Shown in pieces: positions 7,994 to 17,232 of a stretch of DNA of 52,618 nucleotides. How positions within the stretch are numbered: the stretch's first letter is position 1; the number at the start of each line of letters is the position of its first letter. Origin of the DNA: Acidimicrobiales bacterium (lineage in GTDB: Bacteria; Actinomycetota; Acidimicrobiia; Acidimicrobiales; JAHEJN01); contig JAHEJN010000017.1 in the NCBI GenBank assembly GCA_024638845.1, forward strand, positions 1 to 52,618, written 5' to 3'. A program made the position numbers and the translations under genes. The notes beneath the pieces are model-generated. The model did not search any database and was not told the DNA's origin. It saw only the letters and a program-made list of their open reading frames with translations.

Positions 7994-8856
7994 CGACGAC
8001 GATCACGGTGCGAGCGGTGACCAAGCGATTCGGTTCCACCATCGCGGTCGATGGGGTGGACCTGGAGCTCCGCCCGGGGGTGACCGGGCTCTTGGGTCCG
8101 AACGGAGCGGGCAAGTCGACGTTGATGCGCATGCTGGCAACCGTTGCCGCGCCCGACCGCGGGGCGCTCTCGATCTTCGGGCACGATCCGGCCACGCCGG
8201 GGGGCCGGCTCGAGATACGTCGACGTCTCGGCTACCAACCCCAGGAACCAGGGTTCCATCAGCACTTCAGTTGCTTCCAATTCGTCGACTACGTGGCCAT
8301 CCTCAAGGAGTGGACCAACCGGCGAGACCGTCACGACGAGGTCCGGCGGGTCCTGGCCCTCGTCGGGCTCACCGACGTGTCGAATCGTCGCATCAGCCGG
8401 CTCTCGGGCGGTATGAAGCGACGGCTCGCGATCGCCCAGGTCTTGCTGGGCACGCCGGATCTATTGGTCCTCGACGAGCCGACGGCCGGGCTCGACCCCG
8501 AGCAGCGGCTTCGATTCCGGGAGCTCCTCGGCTCGGCGGCGCCGGGCGCGACTGTCCTGTTGTCGACTCACCAGACGGATGATGTCGCCGCCTTGTGCGC
8601 ACGGGTCGTCGTGATGCTCGAGGGCAGCATGCGCTTCGACGGCTCACCAGCGGACCTCGCGGCGCGAGCGAGCGGACGGGTGTGGCTGGCCGATGAGCGC
8701 GATCCGCGTGCCTCGCTCGCCTGGGTCGGTGGCGACGGCCGCTGGCGCAACATCGGCGAGCTTCCGGCGAACACCACGCCGGTGGCGCCGACCATCGAGG
8801 ACGGCTACCTCGTGCTCGCGGGCACAGCCCGTCCCTTCGAGGAATCGGCCGCATGA
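7990..8856 (+). CDS. ABC transporter ATP-binding protein
   Basis: 288 residues. Walker A GPNGAGKS (36-43), signature LSGGMKRR, Walker B LLVLDEPTAGLD and a switch His in STHQTDD are all present, so the ATPase should be active. The ABC-2 type drug/lipid exporter class (CcmA-like, COG1131) fits best. The last 60 residues form a small extra domain. ATG overlaps the anti-sigma stop (7990-7993) and its stop overlaps the permease start (8853-8856). Confidence 0.9.
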   Translation: MTTTITVRAVTKRFGSTIAVDGVDLELRPGVTGLLGPNGAGKSTLMRMLATVAAPDRGALSIFGHDPATPGGRLEIRRRLGYQPQEPGFHQHFSCFQFVDYVAILKEWTNRRDRHDEVRRVLALVGLTDVSNRRISRLSGGMKRRLAIAQVLLGTPDLLVLDEPTAGLDPEQRLRFRELLGSAAPGATVLLSTHQTDDVAALCARVVVMLEGSMRFDGSPADLAARASGRVWLADERDPRASLAWVGGDGRWRNIGELPANTTPVAPTIEDGYLVLAGTARPFEESAA

Positions 8857-10574
8857 GCTGGGACCGGGTGGTGGCGCCGGCGGCGACCCTCGCGGTTCCG
8901 TCTGCCCTCACCCTGGTTCTCTTCGGCCAGCCCTACGGTGCGTTGGCGCTGGTGTTCTGTATCGGTTGCCTGGTCGTCATCGTCCATCGCGGTCGCCGGC
9001 GTCGCCGCGACGAGATCGACTGGCGAACGACCCCAACCCCGGCTCGCGCGGCGACGGTGCCCGCCAGGGGATCAGTGGTCGGGGCGCTGGCGCGGGTCGA
9101 GGCTCGCGAGCTCGTCCTCAGCTCCTGGTTCGGCGCAGGCGTCGGGTTCTGTGTGCTCTTCGCTTCGATTTCGATCACCGGCTTCGAACGCAGCTGGTGG
9201 CTGTCGGCCGCTCTCCTTCCACTACTCGTTCACCCCCTCTGCGGCATGACCATCATCGCCACGCACCGCAACGTCACCCGCGCCCGGCGCGACCACGCCG
9301 AGGAGTTGTTCGACGCCTGTCCCAGCGTTCCTGCTGATCGGACGGCGGCGCACCTGATGACCGCCGTCGTGCCGGTCGCGGTGGGGGCAGCCTTCGTCCT
9401 CGTCACCCTCGTCGGCGCCGCCATCGCCCTCGACCACATCTACGGGCCCATCGACGATCGTGTCGTGGCCGACGCCGCCATCGCCGGACTGGTGCTTCCG
9501 GCCGGCGCCACCGCGCTGGGCGTGTGCCTCGGCCGTCGAGTGAAGTTCGCGCTGGCGCCGTTCGTGGTCCTGCCGGTCATTGCCCTGCTCGATCTGGAGA
9601 TGTGGGACCGTGGCTACGACGGCCGAGGATGGCTCGCCACCGGGCTGCCGTCGGGCCAGGTCGACTTCGTGTACCTCGAACCTCCAGTGGCAGGCCGGTT
9701 ACTCTGGCTCGGCGGACTCGCCGTGCTGGTCGCCGGTCTCGCCTTCAGACGCGGAGAGCAGCGCGCCTCCACCGTGATCTCGATCGGTTCGGCCGTCGCC
9801 GTCGTCGGCCTGCTCCTGACCGTTCGACCGCTCACCGACGGCACCGTCGAGCGCCTGACCGAGTACGTGCTGGCCCCCCAAGCCCACGAAGTCTGCCGAA
9901 ACCTCTCGAGCGACGTCGAAGTCTGTGCGCTCGAGCCCTATCGGGATCACGGTGCCGACGTCGCCGCCCACGTGGCGCCGGTCGCCGAGGCGATCCCGGT
10001 GGGTGCCGTCGATCATCCGGTGACCATGCGGCTGTTGGTGGGCGATGGCATCGACCAGCTCCCGAGCCAGGTGCAGCAGCGAATCGTACCGACGCCGATA
10101 CCGCCCGGAACGGTGGCCCTGCCGTTCGGTCACAACTACGGCAGCCTCGACGAGGCTCGCTTTCTGCTGGCGGCCACCGCCGTAGGGCTCCCGACCGGTG
10201 AGTACGCCCCCGAGAACCTGCTGGTCGACGGACAGGCCCGCGGCGTGGTCATGCTCTGGCTCGCCACCGTCGAGCTCCACGGCGACGATGCCGTCGATCT
10301 GCTTCGTCCCGACGAGTACAACGACGCCACGCCCTCGGGTCAGGGTCACGTGTGGCCGGGCATCTGCAGCGCACGAGTCCAGTGGGCGCCCCAGGATCTG
10401 GTCGCGGCGCGGTCGGTCGTCGCGCTCGACGTGGGCACCGTCGAGGACGTGGTGGCCGCCGACTGGGAGCATTGGACCGCCGCCGATACCCCGACCGACG
10501 AGCTCCTTGTCGCGCTCGCGCTTCCCACGGTTGGTCCCGCAGATCCGATCGAACCGCTCGGCTCGCCGTGCTGA
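8853..10574 (+). CDS. Large membrane protein, probable ABC permease with soluble C-terminal domain
   Basis: 573 residues. About ten hydrophobic segments occupy residues 1-330 in two groups, including an ABC-2-like pattern with a GLVLPAGATALGVCLGRR segment. Residues about 335-573 are soluble, hold several cysteines, and carry no motif I know. The position directly after an ABC ATPase makes it the likely transport channel. The soluble tail may lie outside the membrane as a substrate or sensor domain. Family not recognised by name. Confidence 0.65.
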   Translation: MSWDRVVAPAATLAVPSALTLVLFGQPYGALALVFCIGCLVVIVHRGRRRRRDEIDWRTTPTPARAATVPARGSVVGALARVEARELVLSSWFGAGVGFCVLFASISITGFERSWWLSAALLPLLVHPLCGMTIIATHRNVTRARRDHAEELFDACPSVPADRTAAHLMTAVVPVAVGAAFVLVTLVGAAIALDHIYGPIDDRVVADAAIAGLVLPAGATALGVCLGRRVKFALAPFVVLPVIALLDLEMWDRGYDGRGWLATGLPSGQVDFVYLEPPVAGRLLWLGGLAVLVAGLAFRRGEQRASTVISIGSAVAVVGLLLTVRPLTDGTVERLTEYVLAPQAHEVCRNLSSDVEVCALEPYRDHGADVAAHVAPVAEAIPVGAVDHPVTMRLLVGDGIDQLPSQVQQRIVPTPIPPGTVALPFGHNYGSLDEARFLLAATAVGLPTGEYAPENLLVDGQARGVVMLWLATVELHGDDAVDLLRPDEYNDATPSGQGHVWPGICSARVQWAPQDLVAARSVVALDVGTVEDVVAADWEHWTAADTPTDELLVALALPTVGPADPIEPLGSPC

Positions 10575-11212
10575 GAGCACCCGGACCGGCGATCGTCGCG
10601 CCGCTGACGCGGGCCATGGTCCGCACTCCCGTCGCCGCAATGGCAGTCCTCATTGCTGCTCCTTCGGTGTACGCCGCGGCCAGGGGTCATCACGACCTGT
10701 CGTTCCCCGTCACCGTGGCTTCCGTCGTCGGTGCCGCAACCGTCGCCTTCGCCGTCGACGATCCGGCCCAGTCGACCCTCACACCGTGTCCGGTGCCACG
10801 CTCGACCCGACGCTGGGCTCGCGGCGGTCTCATCTCGCTTGCGGTGGTTTCGAGCTGGGCGGTCGTGGTCGTGAGCGCCCACGCCGCCGACTACTCGCTC
10901 ACACCGCTCCGACCCCGAATCGCCGAGACGGCCGCCGCCGCTGCGTTCGCTGTTGCCTTCGCGGCGCGGGCCGGGCGTGACGGATCCGACAGCCCCGGTC
11001 TCGCGGCGGTCACGGCGACACTGCTCACCTTCGCTGTGTCCAGCGGTCTGGGCCTCACCATCACCTGGCTGCCCCAGCTGGGTCATCCACAGCATGCCAC
11101 CCGGTGGTGGGGCGTGGCCTTCGCCGCCGCCGCAGCTGCGTGGTGGTGGTCTCGCGATCCATCGGCTCGGATCCGCCCACGGCGTTGCCGCCAGGCCGAC
11201 GACCTTCCCTGA
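10568..11212 (+). CDS. Membrane protein, last gene of the ECF-ABC operon
   Basis: 214 residues from GTG 10568, overlapping the preceding stop by 7 bases; ATG 10616 is another possible start. About six hydrophobic helices with short loops and a basic C-terminus. No family recognised. It may be a second permease subunit or accessory protein. No clear terminator follows. Confidence 0.6.
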   Translation: MLRAPGPAIVAPLTRAMVRTPVAAMAVLIAAPSVYAAARGHHDLSFPVTVASVVGAATVAFAVDDPAQSTLTPCPVPRSTRRWARGGLISLAVVSSWAVVVVSAHAADYSLTPLRPRIAETAAAAAFAVAFAARAGRDGSDSPGLAAVTATLLTFAVSSGLGLTITWLPQLGHPQHATRWWGVAFAAAAAAWWWSRDPSARIRPRRCRQADDLP

Positions 11213-11286
11213 CACCCTCGCGGAACACGCGTGCGGTGTGACGTTCGACTCTGCGGACAGCCGCTCGGGTCGTGCACCATGCAGGT

Positions 11287-11697
11287 ATGGACGAGATGAG
11301 CAGCGGTGGTCTGGAAGAACTGTCGGTCGAGGAGTGCGAGCGCCTGCTCGAGAAGTCGCCCATCGGCCGGGTGGGCTTCCGATTCGCCGGCAAACAGGTG
11401 GTGTTGCCGGTCAACTACCGCTATGTCGATGGCGTCATCCTGTTCCGAACGCTGTCGGGGCAGAAGCTCCACGCGGCCGCCGCCGCCCAGCAGGTCGGCT
11501 TCGAGGTCGACCAGTGGAACGAGGAGTCTCGCAGTGGATGGAGTGTTCTGGTGAAGGGACACTCGGAGCGGGTGATCGACCACGACTCCCGGCTAATCGC
11601 CGACGGAATCGGACCCCGCCCATGGGCCGAAGAAGCGAAGACGGGCGAATGGATCCGCGTCGTGCCCGAGGAGATCACCGGGCGCTGGCTGTCGTGA
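11287..11697 (+). CDS. Pyridoxamine 5'-phosphate oxidase-family FMN-binding split barrel protein
   Basis: 136 residues from ATG 11287. LSVEECERLLEKSPIGRVGF at the start and LPVNYRYVDGVILFRTLSGQKL form the typical N-terminal half of the split-barrel flavin proteins of the PPOX class; GWSVLVKGHSE continues the barrel. These bind FMN, F420 or haem; the cofactor here cannot be told. A relaxed -10 CACCAT lies 6 bases upstream. An in-frame GTG at 11272 would add five residues. Confidence 0.8.
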   Translation: MDEMSSGGLEELSVEECERLLEKSPIGRVGFRFAGKQVVLPVNYRYVDGVILFRTLSGQKLHAAAAAQQVGFEVDQWNEESRSGWSVLVKGHSERVIDHDSRLIADGIGPRPWAEEAKTGEWIRVVPEEITGRWLS

Positions 11698-11722
11698 CGG
11701 AGGGGGAACGAGCGCCCGACGG

Positions 11723-12073
11723 CTACTCGAGGTAGTAGGTGCCGTCTCGTGCGACCACCTTGCGCCGCCCGAGCGGCAGGATCGAGGTCAACACCTTGAA
11801 GGCCGCACCGAGGCCGGGGATCTTGGCGAACACCCCCTGGGGGCCGAGCACCATCTTGCCGGTCTCGACGTCGTACTTGGCGCCGTGCCACGGGCACGTG
11901 AGGCACCCGGCATCGTCGATGCTGCCGTCGGCTAGATCGGCCATGAGGTGGCGACACCGCCGGGCGACGGCGAACATCTCGCCGTTGCTGTTGCCGACCG
12001 CGAAGCGGTCGACGCCCGCAAGCACTCCCGGTGTGAAATCGGCAACAGGTCCTGCTTCGATTGCGTCGGGCAT
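11723..12073 (-). CDS. Rieske [2Fe-2S] ferredoxin-like protein
   Basis: 116 residues. The cluster ligands are C40-x-H42 and C60-x-x-H63 (CRH ... CPWH), as in small Rieske ferredoxins that pass electrons to oxygenases. No oxygenase gene is adjacent. A GAGAGGCGC ribosome binding site precedes ATG 12073. The upstream gene on the same strand ends 58 bases away, and TAGGGT in that gap could provide a separate promoter. It converges with the FMN-binding gene. Confidence 0.85.
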   Translation of the reverse strand: MPDAIEAGPVADFTPGVLAGVDRFAVGNSNGEMFAVARRCRHLMADLADGSIDDAGCLTCPWHGAKYDVETGKMVLGPQGVFAKIPGLGAAFKVLTSILPLGRRKVVARDGTYYLE

Positions 12074-12131
12074 CGGCTGCGCCTCTCGTCGGCCGGTAGG
12101 AGCTGCACCGACCCTAGGCGAAGGACGGGCG

Positions 12132-13358
12132 TCAGGGAGGCCCGAGCTCTTCGGCCAGGGCGGCGAGAAAGGGTCCGACGTCGGTGACGATGCCCATGGC
12201 TTGGTGACTGCCCCGGTCGGCGAGCTTGGTCACGACGGCCTGGTTGATGTCGACACAGAACGTGGTGACGCGGGCCGGCAACATGTTGCCGGTGGCAATC
12301 GTATGGAGCGTGGTCGCCAGCATCAAGGCAACCGTGACGCCGGGTACCAGCGCCCGCATCGCGTCGGCCGCCTCCACCACGTCGGTCATGGTGTCGGGCA
12401 GGGGCCCGTCGTCGCGTATCGATCCGCCGAGGACGAAGGGCAGGTCCCGACGCACGCACTCGTACATCACACCGCCGCTCACGTATCCGGCATCGACGGC
12501 CCTCGCGATCGACCCGTGGCGACGGATCTCGTTGATGACCCGCACGTGATTGCTGTGACCACCCTCGGTGGGACCGCCGTGCTCGACGGACACACCCAGG
12601 CTGGTTCCGAGCACGTTCGTCTCGATGTCGTGAGTCGCGAAGCCATTGCCGGCGAACAGCACGTCGATCCAGCCGTCGCGGATCAGTTGCGCCAGCGGCG
12701 GTGACCCGCCCGTGTGCACCACGGCCGGCCCGCACACGACGAGGAGGCGCCCGCCGGCCTCTCTGGCGAGCCGGATCCGTTCGGCGACCTTGTCGATCAG
12801 CAGGGCCTTGGGCTTCTCCGACGAGACGTCCGACGCCATGAACTCGAAGGCGCTGCCGCTCGGAGCCTCGGACAATCCGTGTACCCGCACACCCATGCTG
12901 CCGACGACAACGCGGGCGCCGCGACGGGCCTGATGCATCGGCACGGTTCGCGCCCGGTCGAGCTCGACCACGATGGCGCAGTCCATCTCGGGGTTGTCGA
13001 CCGCCACCCACGCGCCGTCGATGCGGACCTCGCTGGGGAGGTTCGTGGTCGAGTAGAAGCCGGAGGGAAAGACCCCGTCGTGCTCGACCACTGCGGTGGA
13101 GATGTCGTTGTCGTGGCGCCGGTTCACGCCGTGGACCTGTAGCTCCTCGAGCAGCGACTCCATCGCCTTGGTGCTGCTGGCGGTGAGCCGAATCACCGCC
13201 TGGCTCTGGTCGTGGCTGGTGCGCCCCATGTCGAAGTCGACGATCTCGTAGTCGGCTCCGGCATCGAGAATCAGGTCGAGAACCCTCGGGAGAATCAGCG
13301 AGTCCACGATGTGGCCAGCGAGCACGACGGTCTCGCTGGCTGCCGCCGGATGTGTCAT
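12132..13358 (-). CDS. TIGR00300 / LOR-SDH-domain protein, ornithine cyclodeaminase-like
   Basis: 408 residues from ATG 13358. The N-terminal 100 residues match the LOR/SDH region (GHIVDSLILPRVLDLILDAGADYEIVDFDMGR and HGVNRR), followed by an NAD-binding-like domain with VVCGPAVVHTGG and LFAGNGFATHDIE. TIGR00300 proteins include archaeal-type ornithine cyclodeaminase and the C-terminal part of cyanobacterial AgrE/ArgZ; that reaction (ornithine to proline plus ammonia) is inferred from the family. Two ATGs (13364, 13358) are possible; TACGAT lies 8 bases before the second. It faces the COG2403 GTPase gene across 93 bases. Confidence 0.72.
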   Translation of the reverse strand: MTHPAAASETVVLAGHIVDSLILPRVLDLILDAGADYEIVDFDMGRTSHDQSQAVIRLTASSTKAMESLLEELQVHGVNRRHDNDISTAVVEHDGVFPSGFYSTTNLPSEVRIDGAWVAVDNPEMDCAIVVELDRARTVPMHQARRGARVVVGSMGVRVHGLSEAPSGSAFEFMASDVSSEKPKALLIDKVAERIRLAREAGGRLLVVCGPAVVHTGGSPPLAQLIRDGWIDVLFAGNGFATHDIETNVLGTSLGVSVEHGGPTEGGHSNHVRVINEIRRHGSIARAVDAGYVSGGVMYECVRRDLPFVLGGSIRDDGPLPDTMTDVVEAADAMRALVPGVTVALMLATTLHTIATGNMLPARVTTFCVDINQAVVTKLADRGSHQAMGIVTDVGPFLAALAEELGPP

Positions 13359-13366
13359 GGACATCG

Positions 13367-13372
13367 ATCGTA
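13367..13372 (-). promoter_or_regulatory. Leaderless -10 TACGAT
   Basis: TACGAT is 8 bases before ATG 13358 on the minus strand. It is too close (2 bases) for ATG 13364, which favours the second ATG. Confidence 0.4.
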
Positions 13373-13451
13373 GACGGCCACCCTGCACAGCGGCGTCGAG
13401 CCGCGAAACGTGGCAATGTCGCGAGATGTGTGCAGCGCGGAGAGTCGGCCC

Positions 13452-14774
13452 ATGACCCGCCGGATCGTCATCGCCGGGGCCGGCGGGCGCGACTTCCACG
13501 ACTTCAACACGATCTTCCGCGACGACCGCTCCACCCACGTGGTGGCGTTCACCGCGACGCAGATCCCGGGTATCGACGACCGTCGTTATCCCGCCGAGCT
13601 GGCCGGCTCCGGCTATCCCGACGGCATCCCGATCCGGCCGCAGAGCGACCTGGTCGAGCTGATCGCGTCCGAGCGGGTCGACGACGTCGTGTTCTCGTAC
13701 TCCGACGTCGCCCACACCGAGGTCATGCACGTGGCGGCCCAGGTCAACGCCGCCGGCGCCGGCTTCTGTCTCCTTTCCCCGCGTTCATCGATGCTGTCGA
13801 GCCCGTGTCCCGTCGTCGCGATCGTCGCCACCCGGACCGGGGCGGGCAAGTCGCCCACCACCCGCCGAGTGGGCAGGATTCTGCTCGACGCCGGCTTGCG
13901 GGTCGCGCTCATACGACACCCGATGCCCTACGGCGATCTGTCCGCCATGCGGGTACAGCGGTTCGCGACGCTGGCCGACATCGACGCGTCGTCTCCCACC
14001 ATCGAGGAGCGCGAAGAATACGAGGAGCCGGTCCGCCAGGGGATGGTCATGTTCGCGGGCGTCGACTATCGAGCCGTGGTCGATGCGGCTGCGTCCGAAG
14101 CCGATGTGCTCGTGTGGGACGGAGGCAACAACGACAGCTCGTTCATCGAGCCCACGATCACCATCTGCGTGGTCGATGCGCTGCGTCCGCACGACGGGCG
14201 GCTCTTCCATCCCGGTGAGACCAATCTCACCATGGCCGATGTGGTGCTCATCAACAAGATCGACTCCGCCGATCGGGACGTCGTCGCATCGGTGGTGGAC
14301 GACGTCCACCGCATCAACCCGGGCGCCACGGTCATCCAGGCCGCATCACCGGTCACCCTGGATCCGGGCCCCGATCTCGCCGGCCGGCGGGTGGTGGTCG
14401 TCGAGGACGGCCCCACCATCACCCATGGGGGAATGGCGCACGGGGCGGGAATGGTCGCGGCGAACCAGGCCGGGGCCGGAACCGTCGTCGACCCTCGCCC
14501 CTTCGCGGTGGGGTCGATCGCCGAAGCCTACGAGCGGTACCCCCACATCGGGCCGGTGCTGCCGGCCATGGGGTACAGCGAGCGCCAGATCGACGAGCTG
14601 AGCGAGACCATCCGAGCCGCGGACTGCGATGTGGTCGTCACCGGCACCCCGATCGACCTCGGACGCATCGTCGAGCTCGGGCACCCCACGCGGCACGCGC
14701 GCTACGACGTGCAAGAACTGGGCGACACGACCCTCCGAGATGTCCTCGAGCCGTTGGTCACCCGCCGAGACTGA
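13452..14774 (+). CDS. COG2403 P-loop GTPase, cyclic 2,3-diphosphoglycerate synthetase-like
   Basis: 440 residues from ATG 13452, with GGAGAG 7 bases upstream. An N-terminal Rossmann-like part (IVIAGAGGRDFHDFN) precedes a P-loop ATRTGAGKS near residue 130, then VLVWDGGNNDSSF and a VVLINKIDSAD segment resembling the NKxD guanine-recognition motif. The whole protein fits the COG2403 group, which includes cyclic 2,3-diphosphoglycerate synthetase of thermophilic methanogens. In a mesophile the function is unproven. The divergent TIGR00300 neighbour suggests a link with arginine/ornithine metabolism instead. Confidence 0.75.
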   Translation: MTRRIVIAGAGGRDFHDFNTIFRDDRSTHVVAFTATQIPGIDDRRYPAELAGSGYPDGIPIRPQSDLVELIASERVDDVVFSYSDVAHTEVMHVAAQVNAAGAGFCLLSPRSSMLSSPCPVVAIVATRTGAGKSPTTRRVGRILLDAGLRVALIRHPMPYGDLSAMRVQRFATLADIDASSPTIEEREEYEEPVRQGMVMFAGVDYRAVVDAAASEADVLVWDGGNNDSSFIEPTITICVVDALRPHDGRLFHPGETNLTMADVVLINKIDSADRDVVASVVDDVHRINPGATVIQAASPVTLDPGPDLAGRRVVVVEDGPTITHGGMAHGAGMVAANQAGAGTVVDPRPFAVGSIAEAYERYPHIGPVLPAMGYSERQIDELSETIRAADCDVVVTGTPIDLGRIVELGHPTRHARYDVQELGDTTLRDVLEPLVTRRD

Positions 14775-14784
14775 CGCCGACGAT

Positions 14785-17232
14785 TCACTCCATCACGCGC
14801 AAGGTGTCGGGCAGGTTCATGCGTCGAAGCCGTCCGATGAGGAACAGCGGAGCGGTGGCCACGGCGACGATTCCGACGATCACCGCTATGGCGATGGTCG
14901 ACGGTGCGACGTACAGGCCGATGCCCACATCAGGCAGGGTGGTCGTCGCCAACGATGCGAGCATCCACTGGACGAAGATGGCACCGGCCCCGACACCGAT
15001 CGCCGTGGCCGCCACGCCGACCAGAACGCTCTCCTTCACGACAACCGCGAGAACCGTGCGAACCGGCAGGCCGAAGGCCTGCATCGTTGCGTGTTCCCGC
15101 TGTCGCTCCTCGACCGTGATCCGGGTGGCGTTGAACGAGATGAGCAGGGCCAACGCGAGCACCGCCGCCGCAGTGACGACGAAGAAGCTCAGGAAGCGGT
15201 CGAGGGCCTGGTCGATGGCCTGGGTGACACGGGCGATCGGCTGGCTCGATGCCACCCCATCGAGCCCGAAGATCGATCGCTGGACGTCGGCGGCGGAGGC
15301 GTCGGAGGCGGGGTACGCCTGGACGACGTTCACGGCGCCCTCGAGCCCGAACCGATCGGCTGCGGCGACATCCAGGAACGCGAACGTCCGGATCGGGTTG
15401 GCATGGATGCCCGAGACGAGGTGATCGGTCTCCGACAACACGAACCGCTCGGCGTCGACGCGAACCGGATGGCGGACGGCCACCACGTCACCCACCTGCA
15501 GACCGAGGTCATCGGCCGCCTTGCGCGCCAGCACGATCGTGTTCTCGCCGGCGACTTCGTCTCCTTGGGCGAAAGTCGGGGTCCATGCAGCCCGATCGAA
15601 GTCGATGAGCTCGACCAACAGGTCGAGGTCATCGTCGGAATCGACGGCCAGGGCCGTGACCGGCAGCCGAAGGCCGGCATCGATGTGGGCCACCGACGGA
15701 GCGTCGCCGATGGCGGTCACGATCGACGAGTCGGCGGGATGAAACGTATCGAGTTGCACGACAACCCGATCGGGGTCGCTCTTGTTGAACTCGTCGGCGG
15801 CCTGATCGAGGGTGCGCTGGAAGCTGTCGAGCATGCCGAGCACGCCGACGAGAGCCGTGATCGCGGCACCGACGCCCACGGCGGTCAGGAACGCCCGTCG
15901 CAGATTCCGCATCACGTTGCGCAGCGGCATCTGGTTCATGGTGGAGCCGGGCAGGGTGACCCGGCCCGTCCAGTCCGTGAGGCGGCTCGTCTTGGCGGTC
16001 AGGTGGCCGGTACGAATGGCCTCGATCGGCTCGACCCTCAGTGCCCGCCAGACCGGAACGGCGCTGGCGGCAACGGGCACCACGAGCCCGAGCGCAGCCG
16101 CCTGAGCGAAGACGCCGAACTGGAAGGGGGTCCGGTGGATCGGCAGCGGCAGGAACGACTCGAGCAGATCGGCGAAGGCGTTGCCGACGAGAACGCCGAT
16201 CCCCAGACCGGCGATCGTGCCGATCACGGCGACCTGAAGACCGACCAGGAGAGGACGGATGGCCAGTTGTCGTCGGGGGACGCCGAGCGCCATGCCGATA
16301 CCCAGCTCCCGACGCTGGGCCTCGACGATGCGAGTGACCAGGTTGAACGCCGCGAGAGCAGCCGCGCCGAGCACCAGCGCCGAGAGCGCATTCCAGAACC
16401 GCTGATCGTTGTCGATGTCTTCGTACAACACGCGCACGGCATCGGCGTCTTCACGGGTCGAGACCGTCGCGCTGAGTCCGGCATCGGCCATCTGGGAGGC
16501 GAGCTGTGCTTGCACCACGTCTCGATCAGCGTCGGGTTCGAGGGTCAGCACGAGATCGTTGACCGTGCCGGGTCGGTCGACGAGATCCTGGGCGGTCGCG
16601 AGTGGCACGTAGAGGATCGCCAGTTCGCCCTCCGCGAAGATCGAGCCCTCGGGACCTTCGTAGAAGAAATCCTCGGGGGCGACTCCGAGCCCGCTGTAGG
16701 TGATGGAGCGGCCACTGGCGACCGTCACCACTCCGGTGCCGGGAAGACCCCGATCATCGGCAAACTTCGCCTCCAGCACCGCCTCCTCTTGTGCCGGTTC
16801 GGTGCCGTCGCGGATCCAGACCTCGTCGACGGGTCGCTCGGATCCGAACGTCATCCCGACCAGCCGAGCAGGCACGAGGACCGAGTCCGCTCCTCCGGTG
16901 TCGACCTGGTTGTCGGTCACCAAACGCTCGGCCACGGCGTCGATGCTGTCGGCGCTCGCAATCGCCGCGGCGGCATCGAGGAGCGTGTCCTGCTCGGTGA
17001 AGGTGCCGGGGCTGAGACTCACCCGCAGGTCATGCATGGACAGGGCCGAGAAGCTCGCGTCGTTCGACTGGCGCCGCCAGGTCGCGGTGCTCCCGAGACC
17101 CGCGTACACGCCGGTGCCGATGGCCAGGACCAGCGCAATGGCGACCACGGCCACCCAGCGAGATCGAAGATCGCGCCAGGACCAGCGCAACCAGAACATG
17201 CCGCTTCGGCCCGAGGACGGTGGCCTCACCAT
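14785..17232 (-). CDS. FtsX/MacB-type ABC transporter permease
   Basis: 815 residues. An N-terminal membrane helix (residues 25-47), a large extracytoplasmic domain to about residue 300, three helices, a second helix and domain (from about residue 430), and three C-terminal helices: the duplicated FtsX arrangement of LolC/E-like permeases. Such exporters move lipoproteins, peptides or lipids, or act mechanically on the envelope. The start ATG 17232 overlaps the ATPase stop by 7 bases. It converges with the COG2403 gene 10 bases away. Confidence 0.87.
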   Translation of the reverse strand: MVRPPSSGRSGMFWLRWSWRDLRSRWVAVVAIALVLAIGTGVYAGLGSTATWRRQSNDASFSALSMHDLRVSLSPGTFTEQDTLLDAAAAIASADSIDAVAERLVTDNQVDTGGADSVLVPARLVGMTFGSERPVDEVWIRDGTEPAQEEAVLEAKFADDRGLPGTGVVTVASGRSITYSGLGVAPEDFFYEGPEGSIFAEGELAILYVPLATAQDLVDRPGTVNDLVLTLEPDADRDVVQAQLASQMADAGLSATVSTREDADAVRVLYEDIDNDQRFWNALSALVLGAAALAAFNLVTRIVEAQRRELGIGMALGVPRRQLAIRPLLVGLQVAVIGTIAGLGIGVLVGNAFADLLESFLPLPIHRTPFQFGVFAQAAALGLVVPVAASAVPVWRALRVEPIEAIRTGHLTAKTSRLTDWTGRVTLPGSTMNQMPLRNVMRNLRRAFLTAVGVGAAITALVGVLGMLDSFQRTLDQAADEFNKSDPDRVVVQLDTFHPADSSIVTAIGDAPSVAHIDAGLRLPVTALAVDSDDDLDLLVELIDFDRAAWTPTFAQGDEVAGENTIVLARKAADDLGLQVGDVVAVRHPVRVDAERFVLSETDHLVSGIHANPIRTFAFLDVAAADRFGLEGAVNVVQAYPASDASAADVQRSIFGLDGVASSQPIARVTQAIDQALDRFLSFFVVTAAAVLALALLISFNATRITVEERQREHATMQAFGLPVRTVLAVVVKESVLVGVAATAIGVGAGAIFVQWMLASLATTTLPDVGIGLYVAPSTIAIAVIVGIVAVATAPLFLIGRLRRMNLPDTLRVME

